From Flavobacteriales bacterium (GTDB taxonomy: Bacteria; Bacteroidota; Bacteroidia; Flavobacteriales_D; Crocinitomicaceae): a stretch of 64,000 nucleotides of DNA. Shown here one piece after another: positions 34,113 to 43,600 of the stretch (position 1 is its first letter; the number at the start of each line of letters is the position of its first letter). The notes beneath the pieces were generated by a model, which saw only the letters and a list, made by a program, of their open reading frames with translations, was not told the origin of the DNA and searched no databases. The translations under genes and the position numbers were made by a program. The stretch spans positions 1 to 64,000 of the forward strand of contig JADFAL010000061.1 of the NCBI GenBank assembly GCA_015665275.1, given 5' to 3'.

Positions 34113-35258
34113 ATGATCAGAATTGTAACCGTATTTTCGATGCTTCTTGTTTTCGGCAGTAATACTGTATTCGGTCAGGATTTTAAACTGATTGTTCGTT
34201 GTTCGGATGGATTGACAGGAACTTCAATATATCCAGATCGAATTACCGTAGGCGGGAAGGTTTTAACTTCTGATTATGCCTTCCGTGATCGGTATTTGCC
34301 CTTCGATCAATTGAAAGGAAAGGATACCGTTTTCATTAAGGATGAGTATTATGATTTCCCGAAATTAACGATCTCCCAATACGATTTCAGCCTTTATCGT
34401 AACACAATAATATTGAATGCGAAAGGCGCACCAAAGTTTCATCAGCGCATTGCCATAGAAGTGCCTATTGCCAAAAAGAGCGAGACCAAACCTTCAGAGG
34501 TACTTTTTCAAGTATATACGTATCATGATTTAGATTCCCCATCAATAGAATTACATACCCAAAGTGGAGTTATTCCATTGGAAACCGACTACAGGGGAGA
34601 AGGCATTTTTGAAGCCATAGTTTCAGAGAATGAAGTTGAAGGTGCTGAGTTGCTATTAGCTACGGAAGAAACCACGGTTAAATATATCTGCCGTGAAGAT
34701 GATTGGATGCGACACATTCCTATTGATATGTACGAGCAAATTCAATGGACCGATCGTGAAATCGATGTCTTGAACGAGCATTTTGAGCAATATGGAGCGC
34801 TTTTTCGACAAAGTGTTGATCAGTTCGAACGATTAGATGACAGAATAAAAGAACTGCAGAAAGAAAATGAGCGGCTTCAGGATAGCATTCGTGAACTTCA
34901 AGGGGTTGCATTGGAAGATCGTGTGGCGCACCCATTAAGAGTCAGTCGGCCTATTGCGGAAAAAATAATTGACTTTCCTGATTTTCCGGCAGCGCCATTT
35001 ATCGGAATGGAAGCGTTCAAAGTGAAATTGCGCAATGCGCTAATAGAATTGGAAACTACGTATTCAGGTCAACTTGTTCTACGTCTCGACATTAATTCGC
35101 TCGGTGACATAGACTATAGAATCCTCAATGAAACAGCTTTCGATGACGAAATCATATACAAACTGCAAAGTTTACTATATCATAATTGGAATCCAGCGGA
35201 ATCCGGTGGAAAGCGAATTGATTCAAGAGCACTTCTAATCATTCATATAACGGACTGA
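34113..35258 (+). CDS. Secreted protein with coiled coil and TonB-like C-terminal domain
   Basis: 381 residues. Signal peptide (MIRIVTVFSMLLVFGSNTVFGQ); N-terminal beta domain (about 22-200); coiled coil (about 235-265, RIKELQKENERLQDSIREL); C-terminal 80 residues GMEAFKVKLRNALIELETTYSGQLVLRLDINSLGDIDYR...LLYHNWNPAESGGKRIDSRALLIIHI match the beta-alpha-beta layout of TonB/TolA C-terminal domains, with a W-x-P segment and basic strand. I do not recognise the family; the TonB-like call is inference. Probably periplasmic or outer-membrane attached. Confidence 0.6.
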   Translation: MIRIVTVFSMLLVFGSNTVFGQDFKLIVRCSDGLTGTSIYPDRITVGGKVLTSDYAFRDRYLPFDQLKGKDTVFIKDEYYDFPKLTISQYDFSLYRNTIILNAKGAPKFHQRIAIEVPIAKKSETKPSEVLFQVYTYHDLDSPSIELHTQSGVIPLETDYRGEGIFEAIVSENEVEGAELLLATEETTVKYICREDDWMRHIPIDMYEQIQWTDREIDVLNEHFEQYGALFRQSVDQFERLDDRIKELQKENERLQDSIRELQGVALEDRVAHPLRVSRPIAEKIIDFPDFPAAPFIGMEAFKVKLRNALIELETTYSGQLVLRLDINSLGDIDYRILNETAFDDEIIYKLQSLLYHNWNPAESGGKRIDSRALLIIHITD

Positions 35259-35477
35259 AAACGATAGATTGTTCGATAACAGTTAGGCGGATGTTCGGAA
35301 TAATCAAATTAATGCGGCCTCATTTTCAGTTGAGTCACATAAAACTGCTATTTTTAGAAAGCATGGAGATAGTAAATCAAACGAGAGTGGCGAACAAGGG
35401 AATTATTCCCAATAATTTTGTCTTTTCACAATTTGTGGCTTTCTTTGCGGCTGAATTAACCCTTAAAAAAAGAAGAA

Positions 35478-35714
35478 ATGTCTGACGTTAAATCAAAAGT
35501 AGTATCTATCATCGTAGATAAATTGGGTGTGGAAGAAAGCGAAGTATCAAACGAGGCTAGCTTCACAAACGATCTAGGAGCAGATTCTTTGGATACAGTT
35601 GAGTTGATTATGGAATTCGAAAAAGAATTCAACATCGCTATTCCAGACGATCAAGCAGAAAACATCCAAACGGTTGGAGATGCGATTTCTTATATTGAAG
35701 AAAACGCTAACTAA
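35478..35714 (+). CDS. acpP: Acyl carrier protein
   Basis: A 78-residue acidic helical protein with [12 protein letters not shown]: Ser37 carries 4'-phosphopantetheine. It holds growing acyl chains in type II fatty-acid synthesis. Canonical length and order: fabF starts 46 bp downstream, then rnc. The 219 bp upstream (35259-35477) hold only a promoter-like AT-rich stretch and no convincing gene. Confidence 0.97.
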   Translation: MSDVKSKVVSIIVDKLGVEESEVSNEASFTNDLGADSLDTVELIMEFEKEFNIAIPDDQAENIQTVGDAISYIEENAN

Positions 35715-35760
35715 TCCCGTACTTACATAACAATACTTTGTTGAACTAACGATTCGTTTT

Positions 35761-37014
35761 ATGGAATTAAAGAGAGTTGTAGTCACTGGACTAGGGGCAC
35801 TTACCCCAATCGGAAATACAGTTTCTGAATACTGGGAAGGTCTAACTACCGGAAAGAGTGGTGCTGCTCCTATTACACATTTCGACGCGTCGAAGTTCAA
35901 AACACAATTTGCTTGCGAAGTCAAAGGATTCGATGTAAAAGAACACCTCGACAGAAAAGAAGCAAGAAAATTGGATCCATTTTCCCAATATGCCATGGTT
36001 TCTTCAACAGAAGCTATGGCAGACTCGGGGCTGATGGAATCAGATCCGGATACGGACCGAATTGGTGTTATCTGGGGGTCGGGAATTGGAGGTCTTCAAA
36101 CGTTCCAAGACGAGGCCAAAGATTTCTTTTCAGGTGACGGGACACCTCGATTGAATCCTTTCTTTATCCCGAAAATGATTGCGGATATCGCCGCAGGACA
36201 TATTTCCATTAAATACGGTTTGCGCGGACCGAACTATGTTACGGTTTCTGCCTGTGCATCCTCAACGAACGCTATTATCGATGCATACAACTATATCCGT
36301 TTGGGTAAATGTGATGCTATCGTAACTGGTGGATCTGAGGCTTGTGTAAATGAAATGGGAATGGGCGGATTTAACGCCTTGAAAGCATTGTCTACTCGAA
36401 ATGATTCTCCTGAAACAGCTTCACGTCCATTCGATTTGGATCGTGACGGTTTTGTTCTTGGAGAGGGTAGTGGCGCATTAATCTTAGAAGAATACGAGCA
36501 CGCTAAAGCGCGTGGAGCGAAAATATACGCGGAGGTTATCGGAGGTGGAATGTCTGGAGACGCTTACCACATGACGGCACCGCATCCTGAAGGTCTCGGA
36601 GCAAAGAATACGATGAAAGCGGCAATTGAAGACGCTGAAATTGATCCTTCTGAAGTAGATTACGTGAACGTTCACGGAACTTCTACGCCATTGGGCGACG
36701 TCGCTGAGGTGAAAGCCATTCAGCAAGTATTCGGAGAGCATGCCTACGACCTAAATATCAGTTCCACAAAGTCGATGACGGGGCACTTGTTAGGAGCAGC
36801 TGGAGCAATTGAAGCAATTGCTTGTGTTTTAGCTGTGAAAAACGATGTGATACCGCCAACTATAAATCACTTCACGGACGATCCGAACCTTGACCCTAAA
36901 ATGAACTTTACGTTCAATAAGGCTCAGAAACGAACAGTGAATATCGCGTTATCAAATACCTTCGGTTTCGGAGGACATAACACAACTGTGGTCGTTAAGA
37001 AGTACAACGGTTAA
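35761..37014 (+). CDS. fabF: 3-oxoacyl-[ACP] synthase II
   Basis: 417 residues with the KAS Cys-His-His triad: VSACASSTNAI (Cys about 165), VHGTSTPLGD (His about 304) and SMTGHLLGAAGAIEA (His about 342). It condenses malonyl-ACP with acyl-ACP in fatty-acid elongation. Follows acpP and precedes rnc by four bases, the common acpP-fabF-rnc operon. Confidence 0.97.
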   Translation: MELKRVVVTGLGALTPIGNTVSEYWEGLTTGKSGAAPITHFDASKFKTQFACEVKGFDVKEHLDRKEARKLDPFSQYAMVSSTEAMADSGLMESDPDTDRIGVIWGSGIGGLQTFQDEAKDFFSGDGTPRLNPFFIPKMIADIAAGHISIKYGLRGPNYVTVSACASSTNAIIDAYNYIRLGKCDAIVTGGSEACVNEMGMGGFNALKALSTRNDSPETASRPFDLDRDGFVLGEGSGALILEEYEHAKARGAKIYAEVIGGGMSGDAYHMTAPHPEGLGAKNTMKAAIEDAEIDPSEVDYVNVHGTSTPLGDVAEVKAIQQVFGEHAYDLNISSTKSMTGHLLGAAGAIEAIACVLAVKNDVIPPTINHFTDDPNLDPKMNFTFNKAQKRTVNIALSNTFGFGGHNTTVVVKKYNG

Positions 37015-37018
37015 TACA

Positions 37019-37738
37019 GTGCTCGCACTATTTCCATTTTTCTCAAAAAAATACAGCGAAGATGAATTACTCATCGTCAAGTTCGTGGAGAAAAGTTTCG
37101 GATACCGACCAAAACGACCGGAATTATTTCAAAGAGCATTAACGCACAAATCCATTGCGCACAACAACGACGAAATTTCCAACGAACGTTTGGAGTTTTT
37201 AGGTGACGCCATTCTGGATGCAGTAATCGCGGAAATGCTCTTCACCTTATATCCAGGCGAAGACGAAGGACACCTGACCAAAATCAAATCCAAAGTAGTA
37301 AGTCGTAGAACCTTGAGCATGATAGGGGAAGAGATGGAAATTGGTAAAGTGTTACGTTACAATCGTGGTAGATCGATTAAGATGTCAACGATCGAAGGAA
37401 ACGCGTTTGAAGCACTCGTAGGAGCTCTATATTTGGATGCTGGATATCTGCAGGTCAAGAAAAGTTTGAACGACCACATTCTTCGTAAATACATCGATTT
37501 GAATCAAATTCTGGAAGAAGAGATCGATTTTAAGTCGAAACTGTTCATTTGGAGCCAAAAGAATCGTTTGCCATTAGAATTTGAAGTTGTTTCTGAAGAA
37601 AATATGGGCTCGGCGTGGGATTATAAAGTTCGCGTGGTTATTAATGAGCAGGAATTCGGTCGCGGCTCAGGATCATCTAAGAAAAAAGCGGAACAGGCAG
37701 CATCTAAAGAAACATTACAGCTTCTCGGGGAGTTGTAA
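37019..37738 (+). CDS. rnc: Ribonuclease III
   Basis: 239 residues, GTG start four bases after fabF. The RNase III signature NERLEFLGDAILDAVIAEMLF (about 57-77), second acidic site EGNAFEALVGALYLD (about 127), and a C-terminal double-stranded-RNA-binding domain (FKSKLFIWSQKNRLPLEFEVV ... GSSKKKAEQAASKETLQLL) are complete. Cleaves double-stranded RNA in rRNA and mRNA maturation. Confidence 0.97.
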   Translation: MLALFPFFSKKYSEDELLIVKFVEKSFGYRPKRPELFQRALTHKSIAHNNDEISNERLEFLGDAILDAVIAEMLFTLYPGEDEGHLTKIKSKVVSRRTLSMIGEEMEIGKVLRYNRGRSIKMSTIEGNAFEALVGALYLDAGYLQVKKSLNDHILRKYIDLNQILEEEIDFKSKLFIWSQKNRLPLEFEVVSEENMGSAWDYKVRVVINEQEFGRGSGSSKKKAEQAASKETLQLLGEL

Positions 37739-37763
37739 ATATGTCTACAAGTTTAAAGCCTAA

Positions 37764-38606
37764 TCACACCGCAACTAATGCGAATGATGCCAAATTGATT
37801 AAACTTAAAAATAGAATTGATAAAACAAGTAAAATTTTCAGTCTACGTTTTTGTTTGCGACTAATTTCTTGACGTCTTCGTAAGAACCCCATAACGATCA
37901 TCATAACTGACCATAATAATGCTACGAGAGGGAGTAAAACTACTCCTTCATATGCAGTTAGTGCCACCATTAAGATACTTACGACCAAATAAAAGAAGCC
38001 TAGAATTATTAGGGCAGTGGCTATTTTGTTGGGTTCATTCGTACGTTTCTTTTTCTGCAACTTTTTGTCTTTTTTATCGATAGATAGAAAGTACGCTACC
38101 GATAAGATTAATCCGATAACAATAAGAAGAATACCAGCTGTAATGACAAATACATTAGAGCCGCCGATCAAAGAGACCGCTATTCCAACACTAATGATGG
38201 CTAGCGACGTAAAAAGAAGTTTATTGCTTTGTTGGCTGTCTTGATTGACAGATTCTCCCAGTTTGATTTGTACTTCTTGAACGTTTTCGTCCAGCAAATT
38301 TTTGTCCGTGCAGTGTCTAGATTCAGCTTGTTTGTTTGGAGACTCTCTGATGCTAGAATCATCGAATTTATCTAGGTCTTGACTTTCTTTTATGTAAAGG
38401 TCGCTCTCCTTCATGTTCTCTTTTTCTGGAGTTTCTTCGTTCAAGATATCTGCATTATTACTAATTAATTCCTCCGATGACTGTTGATGGAACCGAATTT
38501 TAGGTATTCCTCGATGCTTTACTTTATGGAAACTTGAAGCACAAGAGCTAAGTATTAAGAATAACGTTGCACATGCGACTATGGTAAATAAGTATTTAGA
38601 TTTCAT
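37764..38606 (-). CDS. Putative lipoprotein/membrane protein of unknown function
   Basis: 280 residues. A lipoprotein-like N-terminus (FLILSSC) is followed by a hydrophilic, Glu/Asn/Ser-rich linker (about 25-125) and then five or six membrane helices with short Lys-rich loops (KKDKKLQKKKR; RRRQEISRKQKRR). The combination of lipobox and polytopic C-terminal half is unusual. I do not recognise the family. Convergent with rnc. Confidence 0.6.
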   Translation of the reverse strand: MKSKYLFTIVACATLFLILSSCASSFHKVKHRGIPKIRFHQQSSEELISNNADILNEETPEKENMKESDLYIKESQDLDKFDDSSIRESPNKQAESRHCTDKNLLDENVQEVQIKLGESVNQDSQQSNKLLFTSLAIISVGIAVSLIGGSNVFVITAGILLIVIGLILSVAYFLSIDKKDKKLQKKKRTNEPNKIATALIILGFFYLVVSILMVALTAYEGVVLLPLVALLWSVMMIVMGFLRRRQEISRKQKRRLKILLVLSILFLSLINLASFALVAV

Positions 38607-38611
38607 ATTTA

Positions 38612-38734
38612 TTAGACAATAATTGAAATACCTTTAATAAATAACCCTACTAGCCCAACTGCAGCCACTCCCCCGATTACGGGCAAGACCCACCTATTAT
38701 TTCTGTTGGATTTTGATGTGTCAAACAGTGTATA
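38612..38734 (-). other. Open stretch in frame with the upstream gene beyond its TGA, encoding a membrane helix
   Basis: Directly after the TGA of the 139-residue gene, the same frame stays open for 40 codons to a TAA at 38612-38614 and encodes NNRWVLPVIGGVAAVGLVGLF plus a short tail. No ATG is present in it. Either a nonsense mutation removed a C-terminal membrane anchor or it is chance; treat as tentative. Confidence 0.35.
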
Positions 38735-39154
38735 TCAAATTACCGAATCTAACACTACCGTTACAAAACCATTCTCACTTTCAAAGTTTTTGACACTAAT
38801 ATGCGCTTGGTTTGAAAGCAGTTTTTCTTCTGGGCTTAGTTTTTTACCTTTTTTATCAACCTTTAGTTTTTGGTAAACCTGTATCATTTCATTATTGGTC
38901 TCTACTGTCCAACCTCGAAGAATAACGTGGTCATTCTCTTCGCTTAAAGTAACATTGAACAATTGATGGATGCTGTCTTCGTTATGCACAAAATAGGTGA
39001 GTCTGGTTACTTTCTTGTTGTGCCTCATTGCTTTTTTAGCTTTCCTAACTCCAACAGAGTTAGTTGAATCTTGGGCGTAGGTGTATATGGAATTAAAACT
39101 AGAAATAATAATGGCAAGAATAAATGCCTTGTTGACGGTCCTTATTGATTTCAT
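38735..39154 (-). CDS. Small secreted protein of unknown function
   Basis: 139 residues with an N-terminal signal-like segment (FILAIIISSFNSIYTYAQ) and a basic, beta-rich mature part (KAMRHNKKVTRLTYFVHNED ... VILRGWTVETNNEMIQVYQKLKVDKKGKKLSPEEK). No family recognised. In frame beyond the TGA there is a potential membrane helix (38612-38734). Same strand as the neighbouring lipoprotein gene but 128 bp apart. Confidence 0.55.
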   Translation of the reverse strand: MKSIRTVNKAFILAIIISSFNSIYTYAQDSTNSVGVRKAKKAMRHNKKVTRLTYFVHNEDSIHQLFNVTLSEENDHVILRGWTVETNNEMIQVYQKLKVDKKGKKLSPEEKLLSNQAHISVKNFESENGFVTVVLDSVI

Positions 39155-39328
39155 CTTGGTTGATCATTTGTAATGATGTAAATATAAATTGAATCTACAC
39201 TTCAAGATAATTGGTCGTCGCAAGTAATGCTATTAACTTGCGGAATTCGCAAGAAGGAGGGGTCAACTCATAACTTAATGAAATACTAAACGATCTCAAA
39301 TGGTAGAGGACACCAACGTGATCATAAT

Positions 39329-39949
39329 CTATCGATAATCCACCTCTCCCCTCAAAAATCGATACACGCGCTCAAAGATGGCATCGGTATTTTCATCGCG
39401 TATATCGCAATAGAAACGCGAATAACCTGTATCAATGACGATTCTACCGTTTCCATGATGTCCGGAGAGAATTAAAGGTTGATCTGCCACCCAAGCCTCT
39501 ACTTTCAATCTATAATCCATTGGAAATGCAGATGTTGTTTTTCCGGCGGGGATGGTATCCAAATCTTCCAAATCCAAATTTCCAGCCTCTCCCGATTTCG
39601 CAATGGTTTCCTCGTAGTTCCCAAAACTCTCTTTCCGATACATTTTCTGCGTCATCTGATTGGCCTCGGCTTGTAAGGGCCAATTGTCTGACCCATTGTA
39701 CAATCCTCCGCCTTTTACCACGAACGAGTCAATTTTAGTCACATCCTCAGCGGATAAAAAGCTAGTAGAATTCGAAAAGAGGAAAATGCTATTGAAGGAA
39801 TCTAAAGAATTGGGCAAGGTATCGAGAATGACGAGTTGGGAATCCGGTAAGCACAGGCGTTCTACATTTCCCATTACCAATGCCTGATTTCCCATTTGAG
39901 CAAATGAATGAAGGGTGATAAATGAGAGAATCAGAACGATGTATTTCAT
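39329..39949 (-). CDS. Secreted protein, possible GATase/ThuA-like fold
   Basis: 206 residues with a signal peptide (MKYIVLILSFITLHSFAQ). Hydrophobic strands alternate with helices: QLVILDTLP, SIFLFSNSTSFLS, DSFVVKGGGLYNGSDNW, then PLILSGHHGNGRIVIDTGYSRFYCD. The GGGLYNGSDNW and GHHGNGRIVIDTGYSRF segments are reminiscent of glutamine-amidotransferase-like (ThuA/DUF4350) proteins, but no catalytic Cys is obvious. Call is tentative. Divergent from the YqaA-like gene. Confidence 0.5.
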   Translation of the reverse strand: MKYIVLILSFITLHSFAQMGNQALVMGNVERLCLPDSQLVILDTLPNSLDSFNSIFLFSNSTSFLSAEDVTKIDSFVVKGGGLYNGSDNWPLQAEANQMTQKMYRKESFGNYEETIAKSGEAGNLDLEDLDTIPAGKTTSAFPMDYRLKVEAWVADQPLILSGHHGNGRIVIDTGYSRFYCDIRDENTDAIFERVYRFLRGEVDYR

Positions 39950-40011
39950 GAGGCTCCGTACAGATTAATCTTCCATTAGTTCAATCCAACGTCGTATCTT
40001 TTTTTGATTGG

Positions 40012-40019
40012 TACCTTTG
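40012..40019 (+). promoter_or_regulatory. -7 box 4 nt before the YqaA-like gene
   Basis: TACCTTTG (exact TAnnTTTG), TCGC, ATG at 40024. No clear -33 box at the usual distance. Confidence 0.45.
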
Positions 40020-40023
40020 TCGC

Positions 40024-40473
40024 ATGTCAGCCGATTGGATGGAATATGGGTATGTAGGATTGTTTTTCGGGTCTTTTTTGGCGGCGACCTTGATTCCATT
40101 TCCGTCAGAGGCTTTCTTGGCTTCAGCACTCGGATTGGGTATGGATCCGGTTTTGGCCATCGCCGTGGCAACCCTTGGAAACTTTCTAGGAGGTATGACT
40201 AATTATGGATTGGGATATCTGGCAAATAGCGAACGAATGTTAACACGATTTCGCATTAATACAGACCGAATTCATAGTTGGGAAAAACGTTCGAATCGCT
40301 GGGGCTACTGGCTGGGATTCATTGCCTGGGTTCCTATCATTGGAGATCCGATGTTGGTCATCCTCGGGTTCCTCAAGTCTCGGTTCTGGCCTTTGTGCTT
40401 GACGGTGTTCATCGGGAAGTTGGTGCGGTATATTGTCATTGCGTGGATGTATTTTGTGGTAATGGAAGGCTAA
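40024..40473 (+). CDS. YqaA/DedA-like (VTT domain) membrane protein
   Basis: 149 residues with four membrane helices. GLFFGSFLAATLIPFPSEAFLASAL, LGNFLGGMTNYGLGYLA and WVPIIGDPMLVILGFL match the YqaA branch of the DedA/VTT superfamily: a Pro-Ser-Glu re-entrant loop and GD-P near the C-terminus. These proteins have been linked to lipid scrambling and membrane homeostasis; the exact role here is unknown. A -7 box ends four bases before its ATG. Monocistronic. Confidence 0.85.
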   Translation: MSADWMEYGYVGLFFGSFLAATLIPFPSEAFLASALGLGMDPVLAIAVATLGNFLGGMTNYGLGYLANSERMLTRFRINTDRIHSWEKRSNRWGYWLGFIAWVPIIGDPMLVILGFLKSRFWPLCLTVFIGKLVRYIVIAWMYFVVMEG

Positions 40474-40599
40474 AAGTAGATGCTATAGGCTAATGGCAAA
40501 AGGTAGAAAGCAGAAGGATGGGGTCAAATGAATTAAAATTATTCTTCCACCTTATGTCTTTCACCTTTTACCAACATAGTTTTTCCGAATCTCTTCCAA

Positions 40600-40633
40600 C
40601 AAAAAAAGGCCGGTCATTACGACCAGCCCTTTC
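40600..40633 (-). terminator. Terminator of the giant SprB-repeat gene
   Basis: AAAGG(G)C(T)GGTC pairs with GACC(G)G(C)CCTTT over a five-base loop, with a seven-T tail on the minus strand, 18 bp past the stop. Confidence 0.75.
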
Positions 40634-40650
40634 CATTTATCTGATAGTGA

Positions 40651-43600
40651 TTAACGTTTCACAATTAATCTTTCTACATGAATCGTGCGTGTAGCAGATT
40701 CAATTTGTAGGAAGTACATACCTGTTTGGTAATTGCTCAGATCCAATTGTAAGGATCCTTCATCACCTTCAAGTTTTCCGAGGTCACGGACAATACGTCC
40801 AGTAGCATCGGTCACTTTCAAATGCAGATCATTGGTTCCTGCATGCGTAAACTGAACCTGGAAGATTCCTTGTGACGGGTTCGGGAATACCAACAATTCA
40901 AATGCCGATAAATCATCTAACCCGGTCACATCTTTCACCTCGTACGTTTCAGTTGTTGTACAACCCCAAGTGTTCGTGATTGTTACTGTGTATGTTCCAG
41001 GTAATAAGAATGAGAGGTCCTGAGACGTTGCTCCCGTGTTCCATGAATACGTATATGGATCGCCCACAGATGGTAATGTCAAGTCGATGTACCCATCATT
41101 ACATGTTGGACAACTTGCATTTCCAATCAAAGTATCTGTCACGTCAATAGGTGTCCCGATTGTATTCACAGTGAAGTTTTGTGTGAAGATACATCCTGCA
41201 TCATCCGTCACTGTTACGTCGTATGTTCCGGCTCCAACTCCCGTCAAATCCTCTGTCGTCGCACTAGTGTTCCATAAGTACGTGTAAGGCGATGTTCCGC
41301 CCGCTACCGTGATATCGATGATTCCATCTTGATTATCACAAGCTTCATCAGTAATTACGAATGAGGTAATTCCAAGTCCGTTCGTATTGTTAATCAAGTT
41401 GAAGGTATCCGTTACCGAACATCCGGAAGCATCCGTTACCACTACGATGTATTGTCCGGCAGTCAAGCCAGTAACATCTTCCGTAGTTGCTCCGTTGTCC
41501 CATGCGAATGTGTATGGTAAGTTACCACCAGAAATTGTGATATCAACTTCTCCACCTGCGTTTCCACATTGCTCATCCGTAATCACTCCATTGTTAAATG
41601 TGATTCCACTGTTTACATCGTTCACTACGAATGAGTCAACAATCTGACATCCTCCGTTGTCGACAATTGTAATCGTATACTGACCAGCAGACAATCCGGA
41701 GAGATCTTCAGTAGTTGCTCCGTTATCCCAAGTGAATCCGTAAGGTGTTTGACCACCCACTACCGTGAGGTCAATAGCTCCTGCACCGTCTGTACAAAGT
41801 TCATCTGTAACAACTGCGTTATCAATTTGGAATCCACCAGTGCTGTCCATTACTTGATACGTTTCAACGAACATACATCCAGCGTCATCTGTTACCGTTA
41901 CTGAGTAGGTTCCAGCGGACAATCCTGTAAGATCTTCCGTTGTCGCTCCGTTGTTCCATGCGTACGTATAAGGTGTTACACCACCACTTACCGTCACATC
42001 GATTTCTCCTTGTCCGTCTTGACAGTATTCGCTTGTGATGTTTGCCGTAGCGACAAATCCACTAGTGTTGTTTCCAACAACAATGGTATCTACGATCTGA
42101 CATCCTACTTCGTCTGTGATTGTAACTGGATATGACCCAGCATTCAATCCCGTTTGGATGTTTGAATTTGGAAGCGTACAAGTTGCTGTTGTTGTAAATG
42201 CCACTCCATTGAATGGATTTGGTCCATCAGTAAAAATGATGTTTCCGCCTGCATCCAATACTTCGTAAACATTGTTTTGGTTTTGCGCTGCTTCTACGTA
42301 TTCGAACTCTACAAGATCTCCTGTACAGATTGGAATTTCAGCAGTTGCGAAGTCGTTTCCGTTTCCTGTTGGGATAGTGAAGTTTCCGAACAACGATCCG
42401 TTAATGTACACTAGAACTTCCGGAATTGGATTTCCTCCCCATCCGTTGTTGTTCAGATCGTACATGTTCAATGTGTATGAACAACATGGATTCGATGGGT
42501 TCCAACTGTAATCTAGAACTCCCGTTCCTCCTGTTGGATTCACTTCAATAGATCCTGTTGTGTCACCACACACTTCGTCTACCACAATTGGCGTGTTCAA
42601 TACGAAGTTCTCACTGAACGAAACCACTGATTCTGATAAGTCGATCACACATCCGTTTGCATCTGTCACAGTTACAGTAAATGTACCAGCGTCTAAACCA
42701 GAGATGTCTTCGGTAGTTGCTCCGTTATCCCAACTGTATGTCAATGGAGTTACACCACCAAGCACTGTCAAATCAACAGCACCGTTAGAATCTCCACACG
42801 TTTCGTCGGTTACCACCGCAGATGCGATGAATCCGTTTGTATTGTTTCCTACCGTGTATGTTGCTGTAACGATACATCCACCGTTATCTGTAACAGTAAC
42901 TGTGTAGGTTCCTGCAGTCAATCCAGTTACGTCTTCCGTTGTTGGACCGTTAGACCAAGCGTACGCATATGGTGCAGAACCTCCTGACACAGTAATGTCG
43001 ATTTCTCCTTGTCCATCGCCACAGTTTTCATCGGTAATCAGATTTCCTGAGATACCGAATCCGAAGGTGTTATTGTTCAACGTTACCGAAGCCGATGTGA
43101 TACATCCTGCTGCGTCCGTTACAGTTAATGTATATGTTCCTGCAGTCAATCCAGAGATATCTTCGGTAGTCGCACCGTTATCCCAAGCGTAGGTATAAGG
43201 CAGAGTTCCTCCAGAAATGAAAGCATCCACCGAGCCGTTTGCCAATCCACAGTTTTCATCGATCGCAATCAATGAGTCGACTACCAATGTTCCCGCAGTT
43301 GTTCCAACGAAGAAGGAATCAGTTACGATACATCCGCCACCACCGCCAGCAGTTTCTAGAGTTACAGAGTACCATCCTGAAGAAAGCCCTGCAATATCCT
43401 GAGTTGTTGCTCCGGTACTCCAAGTGTAATCTTGCGGATTCGGGAAGCCTTGAATCGTAATGTCAATAGCTCCGTTTCCATTCGAACACGTTTCGTCTGT
43501 TACGGCTGCTGTGTAATTGAATCCATCGTTAGCCACAACGTAAGTCTCAGTGAAGGTACATCCGTTTGCGTCTGTTACTGTAACTGTGTACGATCCGCTG

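Noticed and set aside
35291-35477. 64-codon frame before acpP
   Set aside because: Runs into the acpP start, no family, AT-rich leader sequence.
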